Below, piece by piece: positions 18,001 to 28,061 of a DNA stretch of 40,519 bases. This DNA comes from a virus. The stretch lies in IMG/VR virus record IMGVR_UViG_3300042198_000104, positions 1 through 40,519 of that record; one strand, 5' to 3'. The notes below the pieces were generated by a model. It saw nothing but the letters and a program-made list of their open reading frames with translations. It did not search any database and had not been told where the DNA came from. How positions within the stretch are numbered: position 1 is the stretch's first letter; each line of letters starts with the position of its first letter. Made by a program: the position numbers and the translations under genes.

Positions 18001-21000
18001 AGAAATCGTTGGAACTGTTACCAATGATAATACAATTGTGCTCAAAAATGTTTCCGGAACATTTAACACAACAGGAACATTTTCAGCAGATATTAAAACA
18101 TTCTCAATATTGATTGATCAAGATAGCAATTATACAAAGGGAGCTATACTATCTCTTACTGATGGTATTAATACCCCCATTGCTACAGGAGAAGTCTTAG
18201 AGGGAACATCGAGACAGAATGTTGTAAAAATCAAAGTATTAACTGGCACTTGGGTAGTTAATGATGATTACTTTATTCAATCAAATGATTTATTCAACAC
18301 TTCGGGATCAAGAATTATAACTCTCACTTCTTTGAGTGATAACTTAGAACCGTTTGATATCAATCAAAATGTTGCTTTAATTGAAACGGCACAAGAGCAC
18401 GGACTGGGAATTGGCGATCAAATTAATGTCAATATCTTTCCAAATGATGCCACTAAAACAAAAACATATTATTTGAGAAAAAGACTTTATCAAACAGTAA
18501 AATTTATATCTCCTGATTATACATCAAATATTAATTATACTGGTGTTGGTAGATTTGAAATTTTTAATGGTGGTGCTGATTATACACCAGGAACTTATAC
18601 AAATGTTTCGTTGACTGGAGGATCTGGATCTGGCGCAACGGCTACAATTATTGTGTCTTCTGCTGGTGTTGTTTCTTCAGTTGTTATTCAGAATGGTGGT
18701 TCTGGATATAAGAAAGCAGATTATCTAAGTGTTGATGATGAAGATCTTGTAAGATCTCTCGGTTCTCTTGGAAATGCCAGATTGGTTCTTTATATTGATC
18801 ACGTTGGATTTGCTGCCGGATCTACATCTCTGATTGTTGATAGCGCAATTGGCGTTTCTAACGGTGATTTGCTGAAGATTGGCAATGAGATAGTACAAGT
18901 ATCTTCGATTACAAATAACAGAATTACTGTAATCAGAGCGAGGGAAGGAACTCAAAATATAGATCATTATGATGGTCAAGAAGTTTCTTTATACAAACCA
19001 CGTTATAATTTTGCCAATAATTATCAAATTTCTTCTTCAAGTTTTTCTGGATTTATCAAATCATATGATCCAAATACACAAGAAGCTGTAATTGTTTTTA
19101 ACTATTCAACAGAAAAAACAAATGCTGAAGATGTAAAGATAAGCACAAATTTCTTTGATAGTAGCACTCCAGCAAAATTAGTTTCTGTTGAAACTGCCAA
19201 TGTTGTTGAATATAAATTTGAATTTTCTACCGATAATGTAAACTTTGTTTCTAATCCAAATATTGATATTCAGGAATATTACAAATATAAATTTGATACC
19301 TCACATTCTTCTTTAACTGGTACTTATTTTGATTTAAGTCCAAGCAAGAATTACAATATTGTAACTGAAGAAAAGATAACGACAACAATTTTACCAGGAA
19401 ACCCAGGATCATTTACAGATGTAAAATTTGGATTTGGTCCAAGACTATCTGCGAATTCATATTCACAAAAAATTCAAACACAATTTGCTAATTTTTACTA
19501 TTTTGATAAAAATCAAATTATAAATTCTGATGGAAAGTATTTAAAGATTATTTCTGACCCATTACAGGGAAATAAAACGATTACATATGTAACTCCAAAT
19601 AGATTTGTCTATCAATTATCTTCTATTCCTCTTTGGGATGGTTCTGGATCAATTACATACACTACAACTGGGCAATTTGCTATCGGAACAATCAACTCTT
19701 TTAGTGTTATCAATTCTGGTTTAAATTATAAGAAGTCTCCAATTATCGTTGGGTGCGATCCAACGACTTCATTTAAAGCAGAAGCAACGGTATTGTTTGA
19801 CCAAACAACAAAAACTATAACCGGAGTTAGAATTGATAACGAAGGTTCTAATTATTATAATCCAAAAGTTGTGATAACAAATGGAGATGGAATTAATGCT
19901 CAGTTTAACATTATTGTTAGACAGGGAAGAATTTTTTCAATTACTGTAGATAATCCAGGCAAAAATTATACATTTGCTCCAGAAATTGAAATTGTTGAAG
20001 GAAATATACAGGCTTATGTTAACAGCAACTCAATTGGAGTTCCTCAAAGTATTTCTATTATACAAAATGGTGGTGCTTTTCATCTTGATAAAACAGTATC
20101 ATCAGACTTTACTTCAAAAACTGTTTTTTCCCTTACTAATTTTTCTGGTGAATTTCAAAGAGGGGAACTCGTAGTTCAAAAAATTTCTGGAGTTGAAGTT
20201 GCCAGAGGTAGAGTATCGGAATGGAGACCAGGATCAAATCTACTAAAAGTAGAAAATATAACTGGTATTTTTAGAACTGGTTACACTATTTCATCAATTG
20301 ATGCCATTTCATATGGTACAATTAAATCAATATTTGTGACTGAACTATCTCCAGAAATCACAAGTTTTTATAATAATCTTGGATACTATGGATCAGATAA
20401 AGGAAAACTTGGTGTTGCCAACCAGAAACTTTTAGATAGTGATTTTTATCAAGATTATTCCTACGTCATCAAATCAAAAACTCCAATTGATCAGTGGAGA
20501 GAGTTAATTAAATCAACAACTCACCCAGCTGGATTTAAACTATTTGGTCAGGTTGATGTTGAAACAAATAGTTCAACATCAATGCCTCAGCAAGCGGCAA
20601 AGAGCGGTCATTTTTCAATCATCCAATTGTGGGATCCAGAGAAAAATGTTATTACGATTGAAAACACAAGAAGAATTCTAACACAAACAATACAGAAAGT
20701 AGAGAACCAAAGAATACGAAGAGGTTTTGGTTCAGCATCTCCATCAGAATTTAATTTCAGTGAATATCGTGCTTTTACTGTATCTCTCGCTCAAGCATTT
20801 AATGGGTATTATGATAGTGATGGAAGATTACAAGGAAGAACAGTATTTCAAGTAAGAGATGCTAATGGAGTGCCATTCAGTCCAATTAGTGCCAAGAGTT
20901 TAATTATTACTTTAGATGGAATTCTTCAAGAACCAGAAGTGGCGTATACTGTTCAGGGAGATACAATTGTATTTTCAAAACCGCCACTTGGTCCTGGAAC

Positions 21001-24000
21001 AGAAAGAACTGGCAACGATCTTAATGATCTTACTTCTTACAGAGGAGTAACTTTCTACGGCAAATATTTTGCTTTTAAAGATAATCAATATAACACAAGA
21101 TATCTAAGAAAAATTAGAAATATTTACCAAAGAAGTGGTAGATGGTTAGATGCTGCTAATCAAATTGAAAGAAATAGAACTTTTATCATTGAAGAGGTGA
21201 TTGGATATGGAAAAGCAAAATATCCAGCACTTGATTGGAGCTCTAAAATTGATGATTATCAAGAAGATATTGGATATATCTTAGATGCTTATCAACACGA
21301 TATAAGATTTGGTGGAAATGTAAAAACTATTGATTATGTCAATATTTTTAACAATAATAGTGAATATGAGTATATCACAAAGAACAAAGTAAGTTCTGTA
21401 GATATCTTTAGATATACCACAAATTTAGCAACTCTTGCGATGAGAAATTGGGACATTGTTGAAAGCAATGTTGTCTATAATTTAGGATCAACCACGATTA
21501 CAATTGGTGATACAAACCGAGTTGCTGTAGGAATGTATGTTAGTTGTGGTAGGGCATTTCCCTCAAATACAAGAATAACAGCAATTACCAGCGCAACACA
21601 AGTAACAGTATCAAATGCCGCATTAGCATCTTCGGCATCTGATCAAATCACATTCTATCTCAGTGGTATTAATAACGGTACGTTCTACGATGCTTCTAAT
21701 TTAATTCAAGCAAACAAAGCATACTTACAAGATGAAATTGGTGAATACATTTATGATAATTATACTTTACCACCAACAGATAAGCAAAAGTGTAAGAGAG
21801 ATCTCGGATATCTCATTGATGCTATCACTTATCACTTAAAGTTCGGTGGAAATAGAAAAGTTGTAGAATTTGCCAGATCTTATTACACAAATGCTGGTTA
21901 TCCATATGGAGAAGAATTAACATATATTAACAGAAGTGTTGAAGAAACAACAGCTGCGATTGATGCCTGGGAGAACTTAGGTTCATTGATGATTGCTGCT
22001 ATGAGAAATCAATTAACCGCAGGTGCTTATACATCAATCTCTCCAGTAATTGATAATACTGTTCTAACTGATCCTATTTCTCCTGTTTGTCAAGAAGTTG
22101 CTTCAAGCATCAACACGATGATTGATATCGTTAAGGAAATTATAGCAGATGGTGCTGGAAGTGTAGAAATTACAGAAGTAAATCAAAACAAAACCGGATA
22201 TTGGTCAAACACAGAAACTTACTCAAATTATAACCTCATTGATGATCCATTGCTTCTTTCACAAGAATGTAATGATGTTGCTTCATCTCTCAATTCTCTT
22301 TATCTAAATGTAAAGGATATTTTAGACAAAAAGACAGTAACAAGATCTCTTCCTGATTATGTTGATGGTGAAAATAAAGTATTTGATCTTTATTGGGAAA
22401 ACGGCGATGAAGTCATCACAGATGAAGATGAAGATCTTTTCCTAACAATTAATGCTGTTTTACAGAGACCAAAATATACAGAAGACTATCCAAGATTTGA
22501 TTCTTATTACATCAAGAGAGACGTAATACCAAACCAATTGGTATTTGATGTAGCTCCAATATGGGATCAAGATTTTAGTGCCAAGAGTATTGGAGAACCA
22601 ACTGCTGTTGAAAAAGTTGTAGGTATTGGTGTTGGTAATTACAAGAGATTGACGATTGATTACAACTTAGTTGATGGTACAAGATCCGGTCCATTCTTAA
22701 TATTGGATGTTGAAGATTTAACCGTACAAAATATAGAAGAACCTGAATTCTTGTATGTTTTCCTTGATGGTGTATTACAAAGAGAAGGTTATTCATATAC
22801 AATTTCTGGTCCAAATATTTTCTTCAATGTTCCAATTCTTGAAGAAATGAAGATTGATATGCGATATTTGTATGGAAGAGATATCGGACAAGTTCTCAAT
22901 ATTTACGATTTTAACCCTGATAGTTATTACGCAAAATCGAAAGTTTCTTTACAAGTAACAAATGGGTTGCTACAATTCATCAACTACGGATGGATGGGCG
23001 ATAAGATTGGTTCTCCAATTCACGCATATCAGATGAATGGAGATGGCACATATAAAATGATTGGTGAAATTTCAAATGTTTATGTGAATGGTGGAAGCAC
23101 ATTAGAATTTGATGTTTTTGGCAACAAATACGAAATTGATGAGGATGAAGATATAGGATTTGCTGTTAGTGGATTTTATAATCTTAATACTTCCATTTCT
23201 ATTTCAAATGCCACCGTTGTGTTTGAAAAAGATGATAACAACAGATTATTGCTTTCGGATTTAAATCAAATCTGGTCTGGCACTGTTTTAGGAAAAACTT
23301 ATAAAAAACCATTTGTCTTCTTATCAAATAATGATTTAATCAGAATTGATGGTGAAGATACATTCAGAAAAATTAAACGACTTCCAGGAATAACAACAAG
23401 TAAAGAAAATAGAAGCAATCAACAAGTTTCTAATTCTTTATATGGAACTGTTGATGTTGAGACTTACAATGGAGTTACTCGCGGCGAAGGTCTTAGTGTT
23501 GTAGCAAAAATAGAAAATGGTAAAGTTATTGATCTTGAGTGGAACCAAAGAAGCTATGATCCATTAACACAACCAACAGCATATCAATATTATATTCCTC
23601 CTGTATTAAACTTCATCTCTCTTGATGGAAATGGTGGCGGTGCCAGAGCAAACGTTTTAGTAAGCAAAGGTCAGGTCATCAGCGTTGATCTGATTGATGG
23701 TGGTTCTGGATATACAAAAGCACCAAAAGTAGTTGTATCTAGAGGATATGATTTATTAACAGAAAGAGATATTGGAGTTTCTTTGATTAATGTTGGTGTT
23801 AATTCTTTTGTAGAGCTTCAGAGTTTAACAATTGTATCTATAGTTGATGCTTTAGGAAATCAAGTTTCAGGTGTTAATTCGTTTACTTCTATATTCTTTG
23901 ATAGTCCAATAAGTTCAGATAGAGTAATTACTGCTATTGTTCAACTAGTTAGAAATACTGGAGATAATTTAAGTAGAGAACACATAGAGTTCTTGGATAC

Positions 24001-26164
24001 AGTAGAACCCGCGTTAGATGAAGTAAAAATTGTAACAGTTTCTGAAGAACCAACATTAATAATTGCCCAAATTCAGGACATTGTTTCAAATACGACAATT
24101 TCTACAAATCGTCAAATTACTACAACGTTTGAAAATCTAATTCCTAATGATGCCCTTTCTAACGTTAATTACTATGCTACTGGTGCGTATCTTGATGTTG
24201 ATCTTGGTGTATCTGATAATATTGTTTATGTTGCTGATACAAGCAAGTTTAAGACAAATGGTTATCTATTAATTGGTGACGAGATTGTTAGATACTACAG
24301 AAAACTCACCGATCGTTTCCTTAAGGTACAAAGAGGTCAATCAAATACAATTGCTAAGTCTTGGACAGCAGGAACATTCTTGCGTCAAATTCCAGATCCA
24401 GTATCTATCGTATTTGGTGGAGTATCTGTTGTTGAATCGCAATCACAAGTTGTAACTGTTAAGGGCGGAACATCAGAAATACAGGGAATTGAAGAAAGAA
24501 AAACACAATTCCAAATCATTACTCCTTCAACTTCAATAACAACGACTTCTATTTGTATCGTAGCAGAATTACAACCAGAAATTTCAATTGAATCTATATC
24601 TTCTATTTTTATTAGTGGTGGAAATAGAATTATTGAAGCAGGATCTACAAATATTGTATCTGGTTTTGATCTAAGATATTCAGCAACAGAATTGAGAGGT
24701 GAAATAAAGAAAGAGGGAATTCAATTATCAGAATTCTTAGTTTCAGAAAAACTTGTAAATATTTCTGTTTCTCCTTTTGTCTATTATAATTCAGTAGTAA
24801 CTACCACATCTACACACCAATCTGAAGTAGCAACACAAGTATTCAGTATTATCAATTCAATTGTAGATACAGAATTTAATGCGTCAATCACTATACAAAG
24901 TATTCATACTGAATTATCGCAGCTTTACATTAATCAAACAGAGGTATTGATTATTCCTCCCCCAACAGGAGCAGTTGATGGATATGAAGAAAGTTCTCTA
25001 TTAAGTGATCCGATTTTCACAAGGTCGAATGGTTTTGTAGAATTGGACGATATAAATGGACAGTATTTTGTTGGTAGAAGATCATTATCTGATATTTTAA
25101 TAAGAAATGTTTTATTTGGTAGTGGCACAAACTATATTGGAACATATGAAAAAACTAATGTTGGTCACAGAATTAGTCATTTTTCTGGAATATTCGATGA
25201 TGGATATGCGAGAGTTTCTGGAATTTCCATCCAAGAACTAGACACCTACTATCCATCTTTAACTTTACAAGACTTTGTAGATAGAGCAAATTCCAGCTAC
25301 ACATTATCAGGAGATTACTTCAATCTTCTTCCACCATCTATTCAAAATCCAGTAGCAGTTCCATTCTCAACTGGATCTATAGCATCTACTATTGAGGTCC
25401 CAACAACCACATTCTTCCCAACGAGTGGATACTTATATACAGAAAATGGTGGTTTAATTCAATATACTGGAAAAACATCTACATCATTTACTGGATGTAC
25501 TTTCGTAAGAGGATCAACAGCATTATTAGGAAATTCTGTGATCTTTGATGGAACCGGAGATTACTTAAATATCGCTTCAAATAGTGCTTTCAATTATGGA
25601 ACTGGAGACTTTACTATAGAGTTCTATTGGAGACCAAATGCTCTCAGTGGAACACAAGTTTTGATAGATCAAAGAACCGCATCAACAGATGTTTCAATTT
25701 ATGTTGAAATGAATTCTACCGGAAATATCAGAGTGTTTGTTAATGGGTCTTACAGAATTACATCTTCAAATACGTGTAGCACATCTCAATTCAATCATGT
25801 TGCTATATACAGATCTTCTGGAACTACAAGAGTTGCTATTAATGGAACTGTAACTACAGCATCAACATACACCGATGCCAACAATTATGCTTCTAAACCA
25901 TTTAGAATTGGAGCTTCTTGGACTGCTGGTTCCCCTATTTCCGGCAGAATTAACAGTTTGCGTGTTGTAAAAGGAACTTCTTTATACGCTGGTACAAACT
26001 TTACTGTTCCATCTCAAATAACAAATATTTCTGGAACATCTTTACTAACATGTCAAGGAAATTCAATAAGAGATAGAAGTTCAAATAACCTATCAATATC
26101 TGTTGTTGGAGATGCTGCTGTTTCAAATACTGGAACGACAATCATTCCATTCCAAATAACATAA
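15029..26164 (+). CDS. Giant baseplate/fibre protein in gp7 position (YHYH and LamG domains)
   Basis: A single 11.1-kb frame codes for 3711 aa. The N-terminal 220 residues (LIESQLPEFISNEYELFGKF and on) match the start of large cyanophage baseplate proteins found between gp6 and gp8. By position it replaces T4 gp7 (1032 aa), but sequence homology to gp7 is not visible. Modules seen in order: repeated GYxxIGxExIxY units (residue about 90 first), GxGYxxPP beta repeats, a YHYH domain (about 753-868, containing GFAYDGNPIYGP and NGRFCVTPDYPNGTYAYF), a duplicated helical domain (about 2041-2108 and 2221-2289), further beta repeats, and a C-terminal LamG/concanavalin-like lectin domain (about 3500-3658). 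It is probably a virion surface protein joining wedge to receptor-binding modules. Its length relative to T4 gp7 is the main oddity. Confidence 0.85.
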   Translation: MAVKTKRISTLIESQLPEFISNEYELFGKFVEKYYESLEVQGGTLDIINNVQKYLDIDFYEKNLLKQTDVLASSISSSDTSIYLIDASSFPEKNGYIRIGNEIIFYATRTNNQLQNCSRGVSGNTTLGDLYDSSDFQSTEAASHISGEIVYNISNLFLYAFVRNFESQYLGSFPEKYLKGEVDKRTLIKNIQKFYKAKGTDSSIKFIFNTIVAKEADNKPSVYKPRDFTYKASEADWVSVYALKVKVISGNPKALIGKKIVQSPTSEYGYASATVDNVFADGTFDGEQIWNIVLAPETVNGAFSISTKTRLEKDLQASSGSGKRIDVFSTIGWDISGEVLINEEKISFSDKNITQFVIQSRGTTPVLHAEGSTVYKPVILEGSGISLLTLGVVYNLSPQDAHPYASVGDQIQVSQPGFETADPKIVLSGTNQTRWVVGDGDPVFTPTNTSISTALNEVSTDVSAIFEDEQYYYITSSSYPSYKILDGSTVTQEVKDQKILRIIRKEATKTTEVYKTPKRDVGILLNGVPIYSFRDEESIRFGILESIAVDNQGTGYVNPPFVLLDDVPNQARAVLSGQVVERIIVDTTTVFPRTPEVTITSGRGAVVRAVVTGGKVTSLIIDNPGEYYSSPPIVRIRDNAGRGRFADYTAIVNTDGNITGFIKNDEGNFYNQSTVIVDIIPVGSGASGIPYLKEWNKNRFTKLANTLDTEYGYVFENYNQALKYGYGHVGNPKALRVLLNDNLNGAGTEPTTKTHSPIIGFAYDGNPIYGPFGYQDPLNSQSSIVRMTSSYSLNNNRQKGPSTSTYPLGTFVNDYRYVHKSGTLDQNNGRFCVTPDYPNGTYAYFLTVDSNQVPQFPYFIGENFYSLPVDSNYNSDINQNDIPKKSRRLFSPGMPRNGEGVIAQIAEVRPGVVDSVSIENSSNNFSVNSKLYFDNSGTEGQDAEVIVSSVNGKTVNYLQSKETKVVQLTTIQSAYLFANDTLRQPASGAYGEIVGTVTNDNTIVLKNVSGTFNTTGTFSADIKTFSILIDQDSNYTKGAILSLTDGINTPIATGEVLEGTSRQNVVKIKVLTGTWVVNDDYFIQSNDLFNTSGSRIITLTSLSDNLEPFDINQNVALIETAQEHGLGIGDQINVNIFPNDATKTKTYYLRKRLYQTVKFISPDYTSNINYTGVGRFEIFNGGADYTPGTYTNVSLTGGSGSGATATIIVSSAGVVSSVVIQNGGSGYKKADYLSVDDEDLVRSLGSLGNARLVLYIDHVGFAAGSTSLIVDSAIGVSNGDLLKIGNEIVQVSSITNNRITVIRAREGTQNIDHYDGQEVSLYKPRYNFANNYQISSSSFSGFIKSYDPNTQEAVIVFNYSTEKTNAEDVKISTNFFDSSTPAKLVSVETANVVEYKFEFSTDNVNFVSNPNIDIQEYYKYKFDTSHSSLTGTYFDLSPSKNYNIVTEEKITTTILPGNPGSFTDVKFGFGPRLSANSYSQKIQTQFANFYYFDKNQIINSDGKYLKIISDPLQGNKTITYVTPNRFVYQLSSIPLWDGSGSITYTTTGQFAIGTINSFSVINSGLNYKKSPIIVGCDPTTSFKAEATVLFDQTTKTITGVRIDNEGSNYYNPKVVITNGDGINAQFNIIVRQGRIFSITVDNPGKNYTFAPEIEIVEGNIQAYVNSNSIGVPQSISIIQNGGAFHLDKTVSSDFTSKTVFSLTNFSGEFQRGELVVQKISGVEVARGRVSEWRPGSNLLKVENITGIFRTGYTISSIDAISYGTIKSIFVTELSPEITSFYNNLGYYGSDKGKLGVANQKLLDSDFYQDYSYVIKSKTPIDQWRELIKSTTHPAGFKLFGQVDVETNSSTSMPQQAAKSGHFSIIQLWDPEKNVITIENTRRILTQTIQKVENQRIRRGFGSASPSEFNFSEYRAFTVSLAQAFNGYYDSDGRLQGRTVFQVRDANGVPFSPISAKSLIITLDGILQEPEVAYTVQGDTIVFSKPPLGPGTERTGNDLNDLTSYRGVTFYGKYFAFKDNQYNTRYLRKIRNIYQRSGRWLDAANQIERNRTFIIEEVIGYGKAKYPALDWSSKIDDYQEDIGYILDAYQHDIRFGGNVKTIDYVNIFNNNSEYEYITKNKVSSVDIFRYTTNLATLAMRNWDIVESNVVYNLGSTTITIGDTNRVAVGMYVSCGRAFPSNTRITAITSATQVTVSNAALASSASDQITFYLSGINNGTFYDASNLIQANKAYLQDEIGEYIYDNYTLPPTDKQKCKRDLGYLIDAITYHLKFGGNRKVVEFARSYYTNAGYPYGEELTYINRSVEETTAAIDAWENLGSLMIAAMRNQLTAGAYTSISPVIDNTVLTDPISPVCQEVASSINTMIDIVKEIIADGAGSVEITEVNQNKTGYWSNTETYSNYNLIDDPLLLSQECNDVASSLNSLYLNVKDILDKKTVTRSLPDYVDGENKVFDLYWENGDEVITDEDEDLFLTINAVLQRPKYTEDYPRFDSYYIKRDVIPNQLVFDVAPIWDQDFSAKSIGEPTAVEKVVGIGVGNYKRLTIDYNLVDGTRSGPFLILDVEDLTVQNIEEPEFLYVFLDGVLQREGYSYTISGPNIFFNVPILEEMKIDMRYLYGRDIGQVLNIYDFNPDSYYAKSKVSLQVTNGLLQFINYGWMGDKIGSPIHAYQMNGDGTYKMIGEISNVYVNGGSTLEFDVFGNKYEIDEDEDIGFAVSGFYNLNTSISISNATVVFEKDDNNRLLLSDLNQIWSGTVLGKTYKKPFVFLSNNDLIRIDGEDTFRKIKRLPGITTSKENRSNQQVSNSLYGTVDVETYNGVTRGEGLSVVAKIENGKVIDLEWNQRSYDPLTQPTAYQYYIPPVLNFISLDGNGGGARANVLVSKGQVISVDLIDGGSGYTKAPKVVVSRGYDLLTERDIGVSLINVGVNSFVELQSLTIVSIVDALGNQVSGVNSFTSIFFDSPISSDRVITAIVQLVRNTGDNLSREHIEFLDTVEPALDEVKIVTVSEEPTLIIAQIQDIVSNTTISTNRQITTTFENLIPNDALSNVNYYATGAYLDVDLGVSDNIVYVADTSKFKTNGYLLIGDEIVRYYRKLTDRFLKVQRGQSNTIAKSWTAGTFLRQIPDPVSIVFGGVSVVESQSQVVTVKGGTSEIQGIEERKTQFQIITPSTSITTTSICIVAELQPEISIESISSIFISGGNRIIEAGSTNIVSGFDLRYSATELRGEIKKEGIQLSEFLVSEKLVNISVSPFVYYNSVVTTTSTHQSEVATQVFSIINSIVDTEFNASITIQSIHTELSQLYINQTEVLIIPPPTGAVDGYEESSLLSDPIFTRSNGFVELDDINGQYFVGRRSLSDILIRNVLFGSGTNYIGTYEKTNVGHRISHFSGIFDDGYARVSGISIQELDTYYPSLTLQDFVDRANSSYTLSGDYFNLLPPSIQNPVAVPFSTGSIASTIEVPTTTFFPTSGYLYTENGGLIQYTGKTSTSFTGCTFVRGSTALLGNSVIFDGTGDYLNIASNSAFNYGTGDFTIEFYWRPNALSGTQVLIDQRTASTDVSIYVEMNSTGNIRVFVNGSYRITSSNTCSTSQFNHVAIYRSSGTTRVAINGTVTTASTYTDANNYASKPFRIGASWTAGSPISGRINSLRVVKGTSLYAGTNFTVPSQITNISGTSLLTCQGNSIRDRSSNNLSISVVGDAAVSNTGTTIIPFQIT

Positions 26165-26177
26165 ATAAACACATAAA

Positions 26178-26185
26178 TATAAATA
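26178..26185 (+). promoter_or_regulatory. Perfect T4-type late promoter TATAAATA before gp8
   Basis: TATAAATA matches the T4 late consensus exactly and lies 34 nt before the gp8 ATG. A second ATAAATAA is at 26161-26168, overlapping the stop of the giant gene. Confidence 0.75.
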
Positions 26186-26219
26186 ACTTTGGCACAAATC
26201 ACGTCGGAACGAAAAACCA

Positions 26220-28046
26220 ATGGCTGCTATTATCTCTGATAAATTTAGAATTTTTAACGCGAAGCAATTCTTAGAATCGCTAACTGAAGGTGCTACGGAC
26301 ACTGGTTCCGAGCGTACTAGAATGTATTTCTTTGTTGGTCGCCCTCAACCTTGGAGAGCATACTTAGAGATCTATTCTAAAGGCACAGTTAATTTTACAG
26401 TTGGACACAAAGTATTTGTTGGAACAACTGCTGGTCAATATGCTGCTTCTGCGTTTAAAGCGACAATCGCAGCTGTTTATGACTCTGCTATCTTGTTAAC
26501 CGACGTGTTTGGAACAAGCGGAGTTAATTCAGTTCCAGCACTTGGAAGCACAATTACTGCCACTGCTGACAACGGAGCAACGATTGTCACCAACGCAACA
26601 GCAAAGACTGGTGTATATCGTTATGCTACAGAAGATGTGCCACCACTTCCTTTAGACAACCAGGCAGAGAAAATTGCCATTTATGATGAAATTATTGCTG
26701 CGAAGCGTGTCACAGATGCTTTCGCAAGAGCAGTAGTTCGTCGTTACAATTGGGACTTGGTTGCTAACCCCAAGTTTGATATGTGGAAGCCAGACTACTC
26801 TGCTACTCCAGGTGGCGGTGGTCAGATCGGCAAAACAACCGCAACTGGCGCAACATCAATCGCAGATGCGAAATTCTATGTAATGAATTCCGCATATGAA
26901 GTATTTAAGTGCCTTTATAACGGAGAAAATCCAGCAAATGCCAGCGGACAAAACGCAACAGAAGAACCAATCACTACTGGTGCTAACTATACCGCAGGAA
27001 CCGGTCTTTACAAGGAAACAACAGGCGCAGGATACATCTGGAAGTATATGTATACAATGCCCACCGATGATGTTCTAAGATTCCTTTCATCGGATTTTAT
27101 GCCAATTGTTCTTCCATCAAACTCTTCGCGCCAAGCAGTGGTAGCAGCAGCAGTTGACGGAGCAATTGATGTAGTAACTATTGAAGATGCTGGATCTGGT
27201 CTTCCTGCTTCACAAACCCTCTACACATCAATTAAAGGTGATGGAACAGGTGGTATTGTTAAGTTTGTAACAAATGGAAGCGGTACTATTACCTCAGCAG
27301 AAATTGAAGCAAGAGGATCTGGATACACTTATGCCAATGTTCTTCTTGGGAACGGAAACCTATTCAGCAATGTTGGTTTGACAACTGCTGTTGCCACGTC
27401 AAGCGGTTGGAAGGGTGCTATTGAGGCAATTCTTCCTCCTCTTGGTGGTCATGGCAGTGACCATGAGGAAGAACTCAATGCTAAGAGAGTTATGACGAAC
27501 ATTCGTCTAACTTATGCTGAAGGTTCTGGTGACTTCCCAGTTGATAACGATTTCCGTAGAATTGGTATTCTTAAGGATCCACAAAACTTTGGAACAACAA
27601 CTTTCTCTACAGCGGATACCCTCTCTGGTCTAAGAGCAGTTAAGATCAGTGGAGCTACTGCCGATTATATTCCTGACGAAAGAATTCAACAAACTGTAAC
27701 TGGTGGTACTGCTTATGGTACTGTCGTTTCTTGGACCCTTGATTCTGGTTCAACGACTGCGGGTGTTCTTAAGTACATTCAAACAAACGATGCTCACACC
27801 GATTCTGGTGTTGTGAGAGCATTTGAGAGCAATGGAGCTAACGCAATCACTGGTCAGTTGTCTAGTGCTTCTGGAACTGTAAATACTTCATATAGTTCTT
27901 CTCTCCTTGGTTCTACGTTTAGCAATGGATTGGCAAATCCAGAAGTTAAGAATAATTCAGGTGAAGTAATCTATATTGAGAACCGTCGTCTCATCACTCG
28001 CGCACCTGACCAAATTGAAGATATCAAACTCGTAATTGAGTTCTGA
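26220..28046 (+). CDS. 8: Baseplate wedge protein gp8
   Basis: A 608-aa gp8 homologue. The N-terminal motif ISDKFRIFNAKQFLESL and the following YFFVGRPQPW are characteristic of T4-type gp8. The C-terminal part has the conserved MTNIRLTYAEGSGDFPVDND and RRIGILKDPQNFG. T4 gp8 is 334 aa; the extra length here lies mainly in Ala/Gly/Thr-rich insertions (about residues 60-140 and 290-390), one with a GxGY beta repeat (ARGSGYTYANVLLGNG), and in 480-580. This large form is usual in cyanophages. gp8 bridges gp7 and gp10 in the wedge. It has its own perfect late promoter. Confidence 0.9.
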   Translation: MAAIISDKFRIFNAKQFLESLTEGATDTGSERTRMYFFVGRPQPWRAYLEIYSKGTVNFTVGHKVFVGTTAGQYAASAFKATIAAVYDSAILLTDVFGTSGVNSVPALGSTITATADNGATIVTNATAKTGVYRYATEDVPPLPLDNQAEKIAIYDEIIAAKRVTDAFARAVVRRYNWDLVANPKFDMWKPDYSATPGGGGQIGKTTATGATSIADAKFYVMNSAYEVFKCLYNGENPANASGQNATEEPITTGANYTAGTGLYKETTGAGYIWKYMYTMPTDDVLRFLSSDFMPIVLPSNSSRQAVVAAAVDGAIDVVTIEDAGSGLPASQTLYTSIKGDGTGGIVKFVTNGSGTITSAEIEARGSGYTYANVLLGNGNLFSNVGLTTAVATSSGWKGAIEAILPPLGGHGSDHEEELNAKRVMTNIRLTYAEGSGDFPVDNDFRRIGILKDPQNFGTTTFSTADTLSGLRAVKISGATADYIPDERIQQTVTGGTAYGTVVSWTLDSGSTTAGVLKYIQTNDAHTDSGVVRAFESNGANAITGQLSSASGTVNTSYSSSLLGSTFSNGLANPEVKNNSGEVIYIENRRLITRAPDQIEDIKLVIEF

Positions 28047-28061
28047 TCTTTCAAAACTTCG

